Part shown: piece after piece, positions 24,784 to 33,016 of the stretch
Numbering within the stretch: position 1 is the first letter of the stretch
Layout of the letters: each line of letters begins with the position of its first letter
Assembly: GCA_027306785.1 (NCBI GenBank)
Contig: DAHUZB010000024.1
Span: forward strand, 1-64,000
From: Vulcanimicrobiota bacterium
Lineage (GTDB): Bacteria; Vulcanimicrobiota; Vulcanimicrobiia; Vulcanimicrobiales; Vulcanimicrobiaceae
DNA: 64,000 nucleotides
Reading direction: 5' to 3'
The notes under the pieces: generated by a model
The model's database searches: none
Told to the model about the DNA's origin: nothing
Seen by the model: the letters and a program-made list of their open reading frames with translations, nothing else
Made by a program: the position numbers and the translations under genes

Positions 24784-26220
24784 TTAGTAGCCGTTCTCCT
24801 TGACGAACGACGAGGTCATCACCGCGTCGCTCATCCCGTGGATCAGGCGCTTGTCGGCGGGCGCAATCGTCGCGAGCACGCCGCCGAGTTCAACGCTCGT
24901 CTCGCCGGTCACGAAGTAGTACGGGCAGAGACGCACGCGTCCGTCGAACATACGGATCTCGCCCTCGGTGCGGTCGAGGTAGGGCATGCGGATGCGTTTG
25001 CCTTTGTGGAAGCGCTGTAGGATGTGCGGCGTGCGTTCGTACGACGCGAGCGCGTCGTCGATCGCGGCGCTCCAGTCTTCCTTGGTGAGATCGTTCGCGA
25101 TCTTCACGCCGCGCGAACCCCACGCGAGCGCGGAGAAGCCCGACGGTTTCACGACGTAGTCGCGCTCGCTCTTGCCGAGATCGACGAGCGCGCGCCAATC
25201 CTGCACCGGCGCGCCGTTGACGGTCAGCCCGTGAATGAACGCCTGCGGCGGCAACGGTCGCGGATCGAGCACCCAGGTCTGCGGAAAGATCGCGTGCAGT
25301 CGCGCGAACGCGTCCTTGCCGAGCTCCGCGCGCCACAGCTGCGCGAGCGCCGGATGGTGAAAGAGCGCGAAGGAGAGCTTCTCTTCGAGCGTCGCCTTCG
25401 GCGGCGGCGTCATCTTCACGCGATTGTGCCGCGCGGCGTAGAGCATCAGCTCCTGCTTGGGCACGTTAAGCAGATCGAAGAGCTCGAAGTTGCGGTAGAG
25501 CGCGTCGAGCTTCTCTTCGCGGCCGTCGTCCCTGCGCACGAAGAGCGCCTCTTCGGTGAAAATCACCGCTTCGGGACGGCAGACGTACGCGGTCACCTCG
25601 CCCGTCTCGTTCACCGCATCGGCGAGCCAGGTCAGTTCGTTGCGATAGTCTTCGGATTCGTCGGAGACGACGATCGCGACGGTCGGATGCTCCGCGCCGA
25701 CCGCTTGCGCGATCATGCGGGCGAAGCCGCGCGCGATGCCGTGGACGCCGCCGATCGACTCGATCCCGGCCTTGCAGTACGCCTGCGCGAGCGCGCCGAC
25801 GAAGCCCATGCCGCCCGGCACGCTGTCGAGCTCGGATGCGACGAAACCGTCGTCGGTGAGCAGTAAATCGGGGCGAATGACGCCCGGAATCTCTTGTTTG
25901 AAGCGGTTCTGCCGCGCGAGCTTCACGATATGCTCGGGCTTTCCGCGGTCGAGATATTCCGCGATGAACGCGGGTGCCGTGCCACGCGCACTGCGGTTGT
26001 ACAGACTGTTGAGCGCGCGGTAGAAGGCGAGGAGATCGGTGCCGATCCGCTCCAGCTCGGCGACGGTCTTCGGCGACAATGCGAACGGCTCGGGACTTAC
26101 GCGCCACGGAATCCGGTCGGCGCCGTCTTCGATCTTGAAGAGGCCGTCCGGAAGCGAATCGTGGATGAACTGCGCTTGGTCTCGAGCCGTGAGATTCGGC
26201 ACACTGGCCGTACAGGACAT
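24784..26220 (-). CDS. ATP-grasp-like protein (glutathionylspermidine synthase-like)
   Basis: A protein of 478 aa. The C-terminal half has ATP-grasp-like features: RDYVVKPSGFSALAWGSRGVKI resembles the lysine and glycine-rich loop, and HILQRFHKGKRIRMPYLD then RMFDGRVRLCPYYFVTGE resemble the nucleotide and metal-binding part. The upstream half has FVASELDSVPGGMGFVGALAQAY and an acidic patch (SDESEDYR). Such proteins join an acid to an amine with ATP. The start is ATG at 26220 with TAGGAG about ten bases upstream; a longer frame reaches 26334. A 19-codon mini-gene lies just upstream. The specific reaction is unknown. Confidence 0.6.
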   Translation of the reverse strand: MSCTASVPNLTARDQAQFIHDSLPDGLFKIEDGADRIPWRVSPEPFALSPKTVAELERIGTDLLAFYRALNSLYNRSARGTAPAFIAEYLDRGKPEHIVKLARQNRFKQEIPGVIRPDLLLTDDGFVASELDSVPGGMGFVGALAQAYCKAGIESIGGVHGIARGFARMIAQAVGAEHPTVAIVVSDESEDYRNELTWLADAVNETGEVTAYVCRPEAVIFTEEALFVRRDDGREEKLDALYRNFELFDLLNVPKQELMLYAARHNRVKMTPPPKATLEEKLSFALFHHPALAQLWRAELGKDAFARLHAIFPQTWVLDPRPLPPQAFIHGLTVNGAPVQDWRALVDLGKSERDYVVKPSGFSALAWGSRGVKIANDLTKEDWSAAIDDALASYERTPHILQRFHKGKRIRMPYLDRTEGEIRMFDGRVRLCPYYFVTGETSVELGGVLATIAPADKRLIHGMSDAVMTSSFVKENGY

Positions 26221-26233
26221 AGTGAATCTACTC

Positions 26234-26293
26234 CTACCGACAACAACCGTCGGGGATTTTGGCACTGCTGAACGCGATGTAGCGGCGTCGCAT
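26234..26293 (-). CDS. Possible 19-aa peptide upstream of the ATP-grasp-like gene
   Basis: The frame encodes MRRRYIAFSSAKIPDGCCR followed by TAG. AGGAGAG lies five bases upstream of its ATG and 13 nt separate its stop from the ATP-grasp-like start. A TTGCAA, 18 bp, TATCTA promoter-like element lies directly upstream. It is too short for statistical support. It could be a leader peptide, a precursor for the ligase, or chance. Confidence 0.35.
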   Translation of the reverse strand: MRRRYIAFSSAKIPDGCCR

Positions 26294-26360
26294 AATCTCT
26301 CTCCTAGATACCCCGAACGCGCGCGCGGTTGCAACCGGCTGGGCGCTTCCTCGGGCGAGC

Positions 26361-26744
26361 TTACTTGACGATGATCGCGCCCGGGGTGAGCAGCGCGCTC
26401 TCGACCCGGATCGTACCGCCCGCGTAGACGAGCGTCAGGTGCAGCGTCCCGGTGAGGCCCAGGTCGGCCAGGTCCACGCTCTCGAGCACGCGCGAGGGGC
26501 CCTCGCCGGAAACGAACGTCATCGTCGAGGTGCGTTGGATCGTATGTCCGCCGCTTGCATAGGTCGCGGCGACGCGCAGCGCGGTCTCGCCCGCCGGACT
26601 CGCCGTGCTGCCGACGATGCAGTAGCCGACCGCCACCGGCGTCCCCCGCACGCTCAGGGTCTCGCGCGTGCAGGGTGCCTGCGCGCTCGCGCTCGTCGGC
26701 AGCGCGGCAAGCAGGGTGAGGAGGACGAAGGCGAGCTGTTTCAT
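26361..26744 (-). CDS. Small secreted protein of unknown function
   Basis: A protein of 127 aa with a clear signal peptide (MKQLAFVLLTLLAALPTSASAQ). The mature part has two cysteines (PCTRETL and GYCIVG) that may form a disulfide, and beta-strand-like repeats ending in GTIRVESALLTPGAIIVK. No family recognised. It lies about 70 bp upstream of the mini-gene region, on the same strand as the ATP-grasp-like gene. Confidence 0.6.
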   Translation of the reverse strand: MKQLAFVLLTLLAALPTSASAQAPCTRETLSVRGTPVAVGYCIVGSTASPAGETALRVAATYASGGHTIQRTSTMTFVSGEGPSRVLESVDLADLGLTGTLHLTLVYAGGTIRVESALLTPGAIIVK

Positions 26745-26825
26745 GATCGGTTGAGGAAACGCTTCGGCCCGCGGAAAGGTCGCACCCCCGACCCGTGCAT
26801 TTGACCCGGGGCGCTATGCTAGACG

Positions 26826-27644
26826 ATGGTGTCCACTATCGATCTCATCGCCCTCGACCTCGACGGCACGCTCCTCGATCCGCACGACGCGATCTCTCCG
26901 GCTAACCGCTCGGCTATCCGCGCGGCGCTCGAGCGCGGCGTACGGGTTGCGCTCGTGACCGGACGCGGTGCCGATACGCCGGGTGAGATCGCGCGCGACC
27001 TGGGGCTCAACCTGCCGACCGTCTGCTGCCACGGCGCGCTTACCAAAGACTTCCTCGCGAATCGGGTACTCGGCCACATCCCGGTGCCGCTCGTGCACGC
27101 GAAGCCGATGATCGAGTTCGCCGAGGCCGCGCGCCTGAGCGCCGCGGTCTACGTCGACGAACGCTTTCATCGCCTGGCGGGAACCGCGCGCTACATGGAA
27201 GACATGCGCGGTCCACATTGGAACGAGGTCGCTTCGTTCGGAGACATCGCGATCGGCGCGCCGACCTTCCTGCGCTTCTTCGGACGCGATGCGGTGCGCG
27301 CGATTCGCGAGAACTTCGGCGATCTGCCGCTGCATTTCAAGTACGAGACGTGGGGCGAATTCGAGGAACTCGCGGTCACGAGCATCGAGGCGACCAAGAA
27401 GAACGCGCTCGAGCGCCTCTGCGCCGATCTCGGCGTCGCCCCCGAGCGCGTGCTCGCGGTGGGCGATTCGCGCAACGACGTGCCGATGTTGCGCTGGGCG
27501 GGCATCGGTGTCGCGATGGGGAACGCGCTGCCCGAAGTGCGCAACGCCGTCGACCATCTCACCGCGCGCAACGACGAGGACGGCGTGGCGCGCGCGATCG
27601 AACGCTTCGTCCTCCGCCCGCACGACGAGCAGAAGAGCGCCTAA
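26826..27644 (+). CDS. Cof-type HAD phosphatase
   Basis: A cytosolic HAD phosphatase of 272 aa, subfamily IIB (Cof-like). Motif I is LDLDGTLLD, motif II VTGR, then a cap domain, then the motif III lysine before motif IV GDSRNDVPMLRWAGIGVAMGNA. The signature VGDSRND near the C-terminus is diagnostic. Substrates in this family are sugar phosphates or cofactor precursors. It is the first gene of the molybdenum-cofactor run; a TATGCT element lies directly upstream of the ATG, with no Shine-Dalgarno. Confidence 0.88.
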   Translation: MVSTIDLIALDLDGTLLDPHDAISPANRSAIRAALERGVRVALVTGRGADTPGEIARDLGLNLPTVCCHGALTKDFLANRVLGHIPVPLVHAKPMIEFAEAARLSAAVYVDERFHRLAGTARYMEDMRGPHWNEVASFGDIAIGAPTFLRFFGRDAVRAIRENFGDLPLHFKYETWGEFEELAVTSIEATKKNALERLCADLGVAPERVLAVGDSRNDVPMLRWAGIGVAMGNALPEVRNAVDHLTARNDEDGVARAIERFVLRPHDEQKSA

Positions 27645-27647
27645 ACC

Positions 27648-27905
27648 ATGAACAACGCCGTTCCGAGCCCCGACTACGAAGCGCGTCTGCGCGCGATTCT
27701 GCTCGCGGGCGACTGGGAGGCACTGCGCGAATTCGCGCGTGCCGAGAATCAAGTTCCCGACGAGATCTATGCCAAGGATCGTCATTTTTGGGACGTGATG
27801 CTGCACAAGCTGATCTGCAATCGCATCGACATGCTCGCGCAGCACGAAGCCTCGCGCGCGTGGCTCGCCGAGAACGGCTACTCGACGGATATCGGTGGAT
27901 ACTGA
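27648..27905 (+). CDS. Small conserved-looking protein of unknown function
   Basis: A protein of 85 aa, starting 4 bases after the Cof-like stop. It is helical and acidic with a tryptophan-containing start (LLAGDWEALREFARAENQVPDEIYAKDRHFWDVMLHKLICN) and no signal or membrane segment. Its end overlaps the moaD start by 11 bp. It is placed between a phosphatase and moaD, so a link to the same operon is likely, but its role is unknown. Confidence 0.55.
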   Translation: MNNAVPSPDYEARLRAILLAGDWEALREFARAENQVPDEIYAKDRHFWDVMLHKLICNRIDMLAQHEASRAWLAENGYSTDIGGY

Positions 27906-28158
27906 GACGATCGGCGTGCGCGTGCGCGCCTTCGCGCGGCTGCGCGAACTGCTCGACTCGGGCGATTTCGAGCTTCGTCTGCCGCGCGGCGCGACGCTCG
28001 CGGATCTCTGGGAGGCGCTGCGCGCGCGCAATCGCGCGATCGACGCGCTCGCCGCGAGCACGCGCATGGCGCGTAACGGGCGCGTCGCGCCGCTGCCGAG
28101 CGCGGTACTCGCCGACGGCGACGAGGTCGCGCTGCTGCCGCCCGTCGGAGGCGGGTAG
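27895..28158 (+). CDS. moaD: Molybdopterin synthase sulfur carrier subunit
   Basis: MoaD (87 aa), beta-grasp fold, ends in the Gly-Gly tail (VGGG) that is thiocarboxylated by MoeB. The body matches the family: VRVRAFARLRELL at the N-terminus and LADGDEVALLPPVGGG at the C-terminus. The GTG start overlaps the previous gene. It works with MoaE, encoded two bases downstream, to make molybdopterin from cyclic pyranopterin. Confidence 0.88.
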   Translation: MDTETIGVRVRAFARLRELLDSGDFELRLPRGATLADLWEALRARNRAIDALAASTRMARNGRVAPLPSAVLADGDEVALLPPVGGG

Positions 28159-28160
28159 CG

Positions 28161-28577
28161 ATGCGTGCGATCGTCCGCCACGAGATCGACCCGCGCGCGC
28201 TCGAAGCCGCGCTGCGCCGTGACGGCGACGGCGGTATCGTGACCTTTCTCGGCGTCGTGCGCGAGGTGGCGAACGACGGCCGCGCGGTCACCGGCCTCTC
28301 GTACGAGGCGCACGAGGAACTCGCGCTCGCCGAGTTCGCCGCGATCGAGCGCGAGGCGCGCGAGCGCTTCGGCGACGTGCGGCTCGGCATCGTGCATCGC
28401 GTCGGCGATCTGCGCATCGGCGAGATCGCGGTTGCCGTCTGCGCCGCGAGCCGTCATCGCGCGCACGCCTTCGACGCCTGCGAATACGCGATCGACGAAG
28501 TAAAGCATCGCGCGGCGATTTGGAAGAAGGAGCACTACACCGACGGTTCGGGCGACTGGATTGCCAATGAGTGTTGA
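28161..28577 (+). CDS. moaE: Molybdopterin synthase catalytic subunit
   Basis: MoaE (138 aa) combines with MoaD to insert two sulfurs into the pterin. The block DACEYAIDEVKHRAAIWKKEHYTDG is the MoaE signature, with catalytic lysines in VKHR and IWKKE. VTFLGVVREVA and SYEAHEELA are the N-terminal family blocks. It follows moaD directly and its last codons overlap the next gene. Confidence 0.93.
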   Translation: MRAIVRHEIDPRALEAALRRDGDGGIVTFLGVVREVANDGRAVTGLSYEAHEELALAEFAAIEREARERFGDVRLGIVHRVGDLRIGEIAVAVCAASRHRAHAFDACEYAIDEVKHRAAIWKKEHYTDGSGDWIANEC

Positions 28578-29286
28578 GCTGCTGCGCGTCCGTGCCGAAC
28601 GCAACGACGTCGCGGTCCTGCATTACCGTCCGCGCCGTTCGCGCGGCGTCTCGATCGTTGCCGGTCACGGCTACTCCTCGAGCAAGCACAACCTCGACTT
28701 CCTGTGCGCCTTTCTCGCAAGCCACGGCTTCGGCGTCTACAGTCTGGATTTTCCGGGACACAAACTCGGAGCGAGCGGCGGTACGCTCCGCGGCATCGAC
28801 GACTGTATCGACGCGATGCGCGCCGTCGTCGGCTTCGCCCGCGAGCACGGCGGCGTGCCGCTCTATACGCTCGGACACAGCATGGGCGCGATGACGGCCG
28901 TCTTCACCGCCGCGGCCGATCCGACGATCCTCGGTGTCGTCGCGCTCGCGACCGGCTACGGGCGGCCGAGCGCGCTTGCGACGCTGCGCGCCGCGGGAGC
29001 GACCGATTTTCGCGCATCCTACGTTGACGGCGTGGATCTGCCGACGCTGGTGGACGGCGTCGATGCGTACTACGAACGTCTGCTGCCGCGGCTCGCCGGG
29101 CGCCCGGCGCTCTACGTCGCCGCCTCACGCGACGGCATGGTCTCGCCCGCGAGCGTGCGCGAGCTCTTCGAGCGCGCGCCCGAGCCGAAGTCCTTCGTCA
29201 CGATCGAAAGCGATCACACCTACGCCGCCGAACATGCGCGCGGTGAGGTGTTGCAATGGCTGAACGCACTGCATCCGCGCGCATGA
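28567..29286 (+). CDS. Alpha/beta hydrolase
   Basis: A hydrolase of 239 aa. The nucleophile elbow is GHSMG, the oxyanion region is VAGHGYSSSKHN, the catalytic Asp is probably in SRDGMVSP, and the His in ESDHTYA. It resembles serine esterases or lysophospholipase-like enzymes. No signal peptide is seen. The ATG at 28567 is chosen over the TTG at 28561. It sits inside the molybdenum-cofactor run, and its role there is unclear. Confidence 0.8.
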   Translation: MSVELLRVRAERNDVAVLHYRPRRSRGVSIVAGHGYSSSKHNLDFLCAFLASHGFGVYSLDFPGHKLGASGGTLRGIDDCIDAMRAVVGFAREHGGVPLYTLGHSMGAMTAVFTAAADPTILGVVALATGYGRPSALATLRAAGATDFRASYVDGVDLPTLVDGVDAYYERLLPRLAGRPALYVAASRDGMVSPASVRELFERAPEPKSFVTIESDHTYAAEHARGEVLQWLNALHPRA

Positions 29287-30389
29287 GTCTCGCGGGATCG
29301 CTCGCGCTGCGCCGGTATAGCCGTCATCTGCTCATCCCCGAGGTCGGCCTCGCCGGGCAGGAGCGGCTCGCGGCGGCCCGCGTCCTCGTCGTCGGTTCGG
29401 GCGGATTGGGGTCGCCGGTGCTGCAGTACCTTGCGGCGGCGGGCGTCGGTCGCATCGGCGTGATGGACGACGATCGCGTCGACGAGACGAATCTGCAGCG
29501 TCAGACGATCTTTGTAAGCGACGATATCGGGCATTCGAAGGCGCAGGCGGCGGCGGCGCATCTGCGCGCGCTCAACCCCTACATCGCGATCGATCCGATT
29601 CCGGTGCGCTTCGCTCCCGAGAACGCGCGCGATCTCGTGCGGCTCTACGATCTCGTCGTCGATTGCACCGATCGCTTTCCCACGCGCTACCTGATCAACG
29701 ATGCCTGCGTGCTCGAAGGCAAGCCCGACGTGTACGCGTCGATCTTTCGCTTCGACGGACAGGTGAGCGTCTTCGGCGCCGCGGGCGGGCCGTGTTATCG
29801 CTGCCTCTATCCCGATGCGCCTCCCGCGGGCAGCGTTCCGACCTGCGCCGAGGGCGGCGTGCTCGGCGTGCTCGGCGGCATAGTCGGTGCGTTTCAGGCG
29901 AACGAAGCGCTCAAACTGCTGCTCGGCATCGGCGATCCGCTGGTCGGGCGCTTGTTGCTGATCGATGCGCTCGGCGGCACGACGCGCGAGATCGGCTTCG
30001 ATCGCGATCCGAGCTGCGCGATCTGCGGCGAACAGCCGAGCATCCGCGCCGCGGAGTTGTTCGATGACGACGAAGCACCCGTCGAGGGTGAGATCGATCC
30101 GAGCGAGCTCGACGCGGCGCTCGATCACGCGGTGCTGCTCGACGTGCGCGAGCCCCACGAGATCGTGCTCGGCGTCGTGGAGGGCGCACTGCACGTTCCG
30201 GCCTCGCAACTCGAAGCGCGACTGCACGAACTCGATAGCGCACGGCAGTACGTCGTCGCGTGTCGCGTCGGCGCGAAATCGCGGTGGGCGGTGCAGCGGC
30301 TACGCGACGCGGGCTTCGGCCGCGTGCGTCATCTGCGCGGCGGGCTGCTGGCCTACGCCGCAAGCCGCCCGGAATTCGAGTTTTTCTAG
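29283..30389 (+). CDS. moeB: Molybdopterin-synthase adenylyltransferase with rhodanese domain
   Basis: A MoeB/ThiF-type E1 enzyme of 368 aa that adenylates the C-terminal glycine of MoaD. The nucleotide-binding GSGGLGSP lies at residues 38-45, DNRTY-type loop replaced by DRVDETNLQRQ, and zinc cysteines occur in PCYRCLYP and CAICGEQP. A C-terminal rhodanese domain (VLLDVREPHE; active-site Cys in VACRVGAKS) would supply sulfur, as in eukaryotic MOCS3-like fusions. The ATG at 29283 forms an ATGA overlap; an ATG at 29256 overlaps more. Confidence 0.9.
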   Translation: MSLAGSLALRRYSRHLLIPEVGLAGQERLAAARVLVVGSGGLGSPVLQYLAAAGVGRIGVMDDDRVDETNLQRQTIFVSDDIGHSKAQAAAAHLRALNPYIAIDPIPVRFAPENARDLVRLYDLVVDCTDRFPTRYLINDACVLEGKPDVYASIFRFDGQVSVFGAAGGPCYRCLYPDAPPAGSVPTCAEGGVLGVLGGIVGAFQANEALKLLLGIGDPLVGRLLLIDALGGTTREIGFDRDPSCAICGEQPSIRAAELFDDDEAPVEGEIDPSELDAALDHAVLLDVREPHEIVLGVVEGALHVPASQLEARLHELDSARQYVVACRVGAKSRWAVQRLRDAGFGRVRHLRGGLLAYAASRPEFEFF

Positions 30390-31241
30390 ATGCGCGTGAA
30401 GCCGTTCGGCGCGACCGGCCCGGCGCTGCCCACGATCGGACAGGGCACCTGGGACATGCCCGAAGCGGGCGCCCGCAGGCGCGAAGCGCAGCAGGCGATT
30501 CGGCGCGGCATCGAGCTCGGCATGACGCATCTCGACACCGCCGAGATGTACGGCGCGGGCGGCGTCGAGGAGATGCTCGGAGAGGCGATCGCGGTAATCC
30601 CGCGCGAGCGCATCTTCATCACGAGCAAGGTGCTGCCGAGCAACGCGAGCTACGCGGGCACGATCGCCGCGTGCGAGCGCACGCTGCGCCGTCTGCGTCT
30701 GAGCGAGCTCGATTGCTACCTGCTCCATTGGCCGAGCGAGGAGCCGCTGGAAGAGACGATGCGCGCGCTCCGGGCGCTCGTCGACGCGGGCAAAACGCGT
30801 TTCGTCGGCGTGAGCAACTTCGACGCGCAGGAGATGCTCGAAGCGCAGCGTCTGCTCGGCGACGTTCCGCTCGCATGCAATCAAGTGCTCTACCACCTGC
30901 GCGAGCGCGGTATCGAGCACCGCCTGCTGCCCGCCGCGCGCGCCGCCGGCATCGCGATCGTCGCCTACACACCGTTCGGGCGCGGACGCTTTCCGCGCGA
31001 TGCGGCTCGCCCGGACGGTGTACTCGGGCGCATCGCACGCAAGCACGCCGCGACGCCGCGCCAGGTGATGCTGGCCTTTCTCACGCGCGACGACGCGCTC
31101 TTCGCCATCCCCAAGGCCTCGAGCGAGGCGCATGTGGCGGAGAATGCCGCGGCGGGCGACCTCGTGCTCGACGCCGAGGATCTCGCGGCGATCGATGCGG
31201 CGTTTCCGATCGGCGATGACGGACCGCTTGCAACCTTGTGA
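30390..31241 (+). CDS. Aldo/keto reductase
   Basis: A reductase of 283 aa, TIM-barrel NADPH enzyme. The catalytic tetrad is visible: Asp in LDTAEMYG, Tyr in EMYG, Lys in ITSKV, and His in LLHWPSE. The C-terminal NADP-binding block IPKASSEAHVAENA is also present. The substrate is unknown. It begins directly after the moeB stop and its 3' end overlaps queG by 26 bp. Confidence 0.87.
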   Translation: MRVKPFGATGPALPTIGQGTWDMPEAGARRREAQQAIRRGIELGMTHLDTAEMYGAGGVEEMLGEAIAVIPRERIFITSKVLPSNASYAGTIAACERTLRRLRLSELDCYLLHWPSEEPLEETMRALRALVDAGKTRFVGVSNFDAQEMLEAQRLLGDVPLACNQVLYHLRERGIEHRLLPAARAAGIAIVAYTPFGRGRFPRDAARPDGVLGRIARKHAATPRQVMLAFLTRDDALFAIPKASSEAHVAENAAAGDLVLDAEDLAAIDAAFPIGDDGPLATL

Positions 31242-32376
31242 TCTCGCGGCGCTGAAGGCGCGCGTGATAGCCGCGGCGCGTGAGCGCGGCGCGGCCGACG
31301 TTCGCGTGGCGCCCGCGCTGCCCGATGCCGGCGCGCGCGAGCGCATGCGCGCCGCCTTCGCGCGCGGCGACTTTGCGACGTGGGGCTACGGCGATGCTTA
31401 CGCGGAGAGCGCGAGCGATCCGCGCGCGGTGCTCGCGGGGGCGCGCACCGTCGTCTGCATCGCGATGCCGTACGCGACGCCCGCGCCCGCGCGGCGCGCG
31501 CCGCTGCGCGGACGCGCGAGCAACTACGCGTGGTCCGAGGATTACCATCGGCGTATGCGCGCGCTCTTGCACGAGCTCGCAACGCTGATCGACGACGTCG
31601 TCGGCGAGTCGGCGACCGCGATCGCCTGCGACACGAAGCCGATCGCCGAGCGCGCGTTCGCGGCACGCGCCGGGCTCGGGTGGATCGGCAAGCACACGAA
31701 CCTGATCGCGCCCGGGGCGGGCTCGTTCGTCTTTCTCGGCGAGATCGTCACCGTGCTCGATCTGCCCGTCGATGCGGCGCTGCGCAAGAGCTGCGGTACG
31801 TGCAGCCGCTGCGTCGACGCCTGTCCGACCGGTGCGCTGCGCGGCGACTACACCATCGACGCCGGGCGCTGCATCGCCGATCTCACGCAGCGAACAGATC
31901 CGATTCCGCGCGAACTGCGCCCCTATCTCGGTGAGTGGGTGTGGGGTTGCGATCTCTGCCAACTCGTCTGCCCGCCCACGCGCAACGCGGGCGCGCGCGC
32001 TCAGGCCGCGTTCGCGCCGCTCGACGAGCGCACCGCGTCGCCGCCGCTCACGGAGCTGCTCGCGCTGCGCAGCGGCGAGTTCAAGCGGCGGTACGCGCGC
32101 ACCGCGATGGGGTGGCGCGGCGCCGCCGTGCTGCGCCGCAACGCGGCGATCGCGCTCGGTAACGCGCTCGATCGCAGCGCGGTGGGCGCGCTCGCGCGCG
32201 CGCTGTGCGAGGATCCGCACGCGATGGTGCGCGGGGCGGCCGCCTGGGCGCTCGGCCGTATCGGCTCGCCCGCCGCGCTCGCGGCACTGCGCGCACGCCG
32301 CAACGACGAGGGCGATGCGAGTGTTCTGGGGGAGATCGACGCGGAGTTGGAACGCGTCGCTCCCGCCCCGCGTTAG
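31216..32376 (+). CDS. queG: Epoxyqueuosine reductase
   Basis: QueG (386 aa) reduces epoxyqueuosine to queuosine in tRNA, the last step of queuosine synthesis, using cobalamin and two iron-sulfur clusters. The cluster cysteines are in CGTCSRCVDACPTGAL and CDLCQLVCP with a Cys in GRCIADLTQ. YAWSEDYH is the N-terminal catalytic block and the C-terminus has HEAT-like repeats (WALGRIGSPAALAAL). The ATG at 31216 lies within the aldo/keto reductase end. The upstream que genes are not in the window. Confidence 0.93.
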   Translation: MTDRLQPCDLAALKARVIAAARERGAADVRVAPALPDAGARERMRAAFARGDFATWGYGDAYAESASDPRAVLAGARTVVCIAMPYATPAPARRAPLRGRASNYAWSEDYHRRMRALLHELATLIDDVVGESATAIACDTKPIAERAFAARAGLGWIGKHTNLIAPGAGSFVFLGEIVTVLDLPVDAALRKSCGTCSRCVDACPTGALRGDYTIDAGRCIADLTQRTDPIPRELRPYLGEWVWGCDLCQLVCPPTRNAGARAQAAFAPLDERTASPPLTELLALRSGEFKRRYARTAMGWRGAAVLRRNAAIALGNALDRSAVGALARALCEDPHAMVRGAAAWALGRIGSPAALAALRARRNDEGDASVLGEIDAELERVAPAPR

Positions 32377-32383
32377 CCCCGAC

Positions 32384-33016
32384 ATGATGAGACGATCGAT
32401 CGCCCTGCTCGCCGCCCTGCTGCTCCCGTTCGCGCGCCCGCTGCCCACGCAGGCGAGCGACGATCTGCTCGCGCGCATGGCTGCGGTCGGCGGCGATCTG
32501 CACACGTACACCGCAACGTTGCGCGCCCACGTCGCCCTGCGCACCTTTCCGTTCCTCGCGACCGACGTGGCGGGGACGTACTATTTCAAAGCGCCCGACC
32601 GCAGCAAGCTCGTGATCACGAGCGGCTTGCCGATGGTCGCCAAAGCCTTCGGCACGCTCTACCCGCACATCGAACCGCCCGCTCTGTGGCCGACGTACTT
32701 TACCGTGACCCGCACGCAAGATGACGGAACGACCGCGAATTTTCGCCTCGTGCCTCGCAAGCACGGCAACGTCGATCACATCGACGTGCGCGTCGACGTC
32801 GCGAGCGCGACCGTCACCGCGATGCGCTGGAGTTACGTCAACGGCGGCTCGGCGACGATGCACGACACCTACGCGGACGTGCAAGGACATACGGTCGTGG
32901 TCGCGCAGACGGGCAGCGTGGACGAACCCGGCTACAAAGGCGATATCACCTCGACGCTCACGAACTACGCGTTCAATGCGCCGATCGACGACGCGGTCTT
33001 CGCCCCGAGCCGATGA
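32384..33016 (+). CDS. Secreted LolA-like/lipoprotein-sorting-like protein
   Basis: A protein of 210 aa with a signal peptide (MMRRSIALLAALLLPFARPLPTQA). The mature part starts with MAAVGGDLHTYTATLRAHVALRTFP and continues GTYYFKAPDRSKLVIT, a pattern like LolA/LolB-type lipid-binding half-barrels. The position between queG and moaA (4 bp overlap with moaA) is odd for an envelope protein. An outer-membrane lipid carrier is an inference from pattern only. Confidence 0.6.
   Translation: MMRRSIALLAALLLPFARPLPTQASDDLLARMAAVGGDLHTYTATLRAHVALRTFPFLATDVAGTYYFKAPDRSKLVITSGLPMVAKAFGTLYPHIEPPALWPTYFTVTRTQDDGTTANFRLVPRKHGNVDHIDVRVDVASATVTAMRWSYVNGGSATMHDTYADVQGHTVVVAQTGSVDEPGYKGDITSTLTNYAFNAPIDDAVFAPSR

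Noticed and set aside
24784-26334. 516-aa version of the ATP-grasp-like protein
   Set aside because: The extra N-terminus is unstructured and overlaps the mini-gene region; TAGGAG precedes the ATG at 26220.
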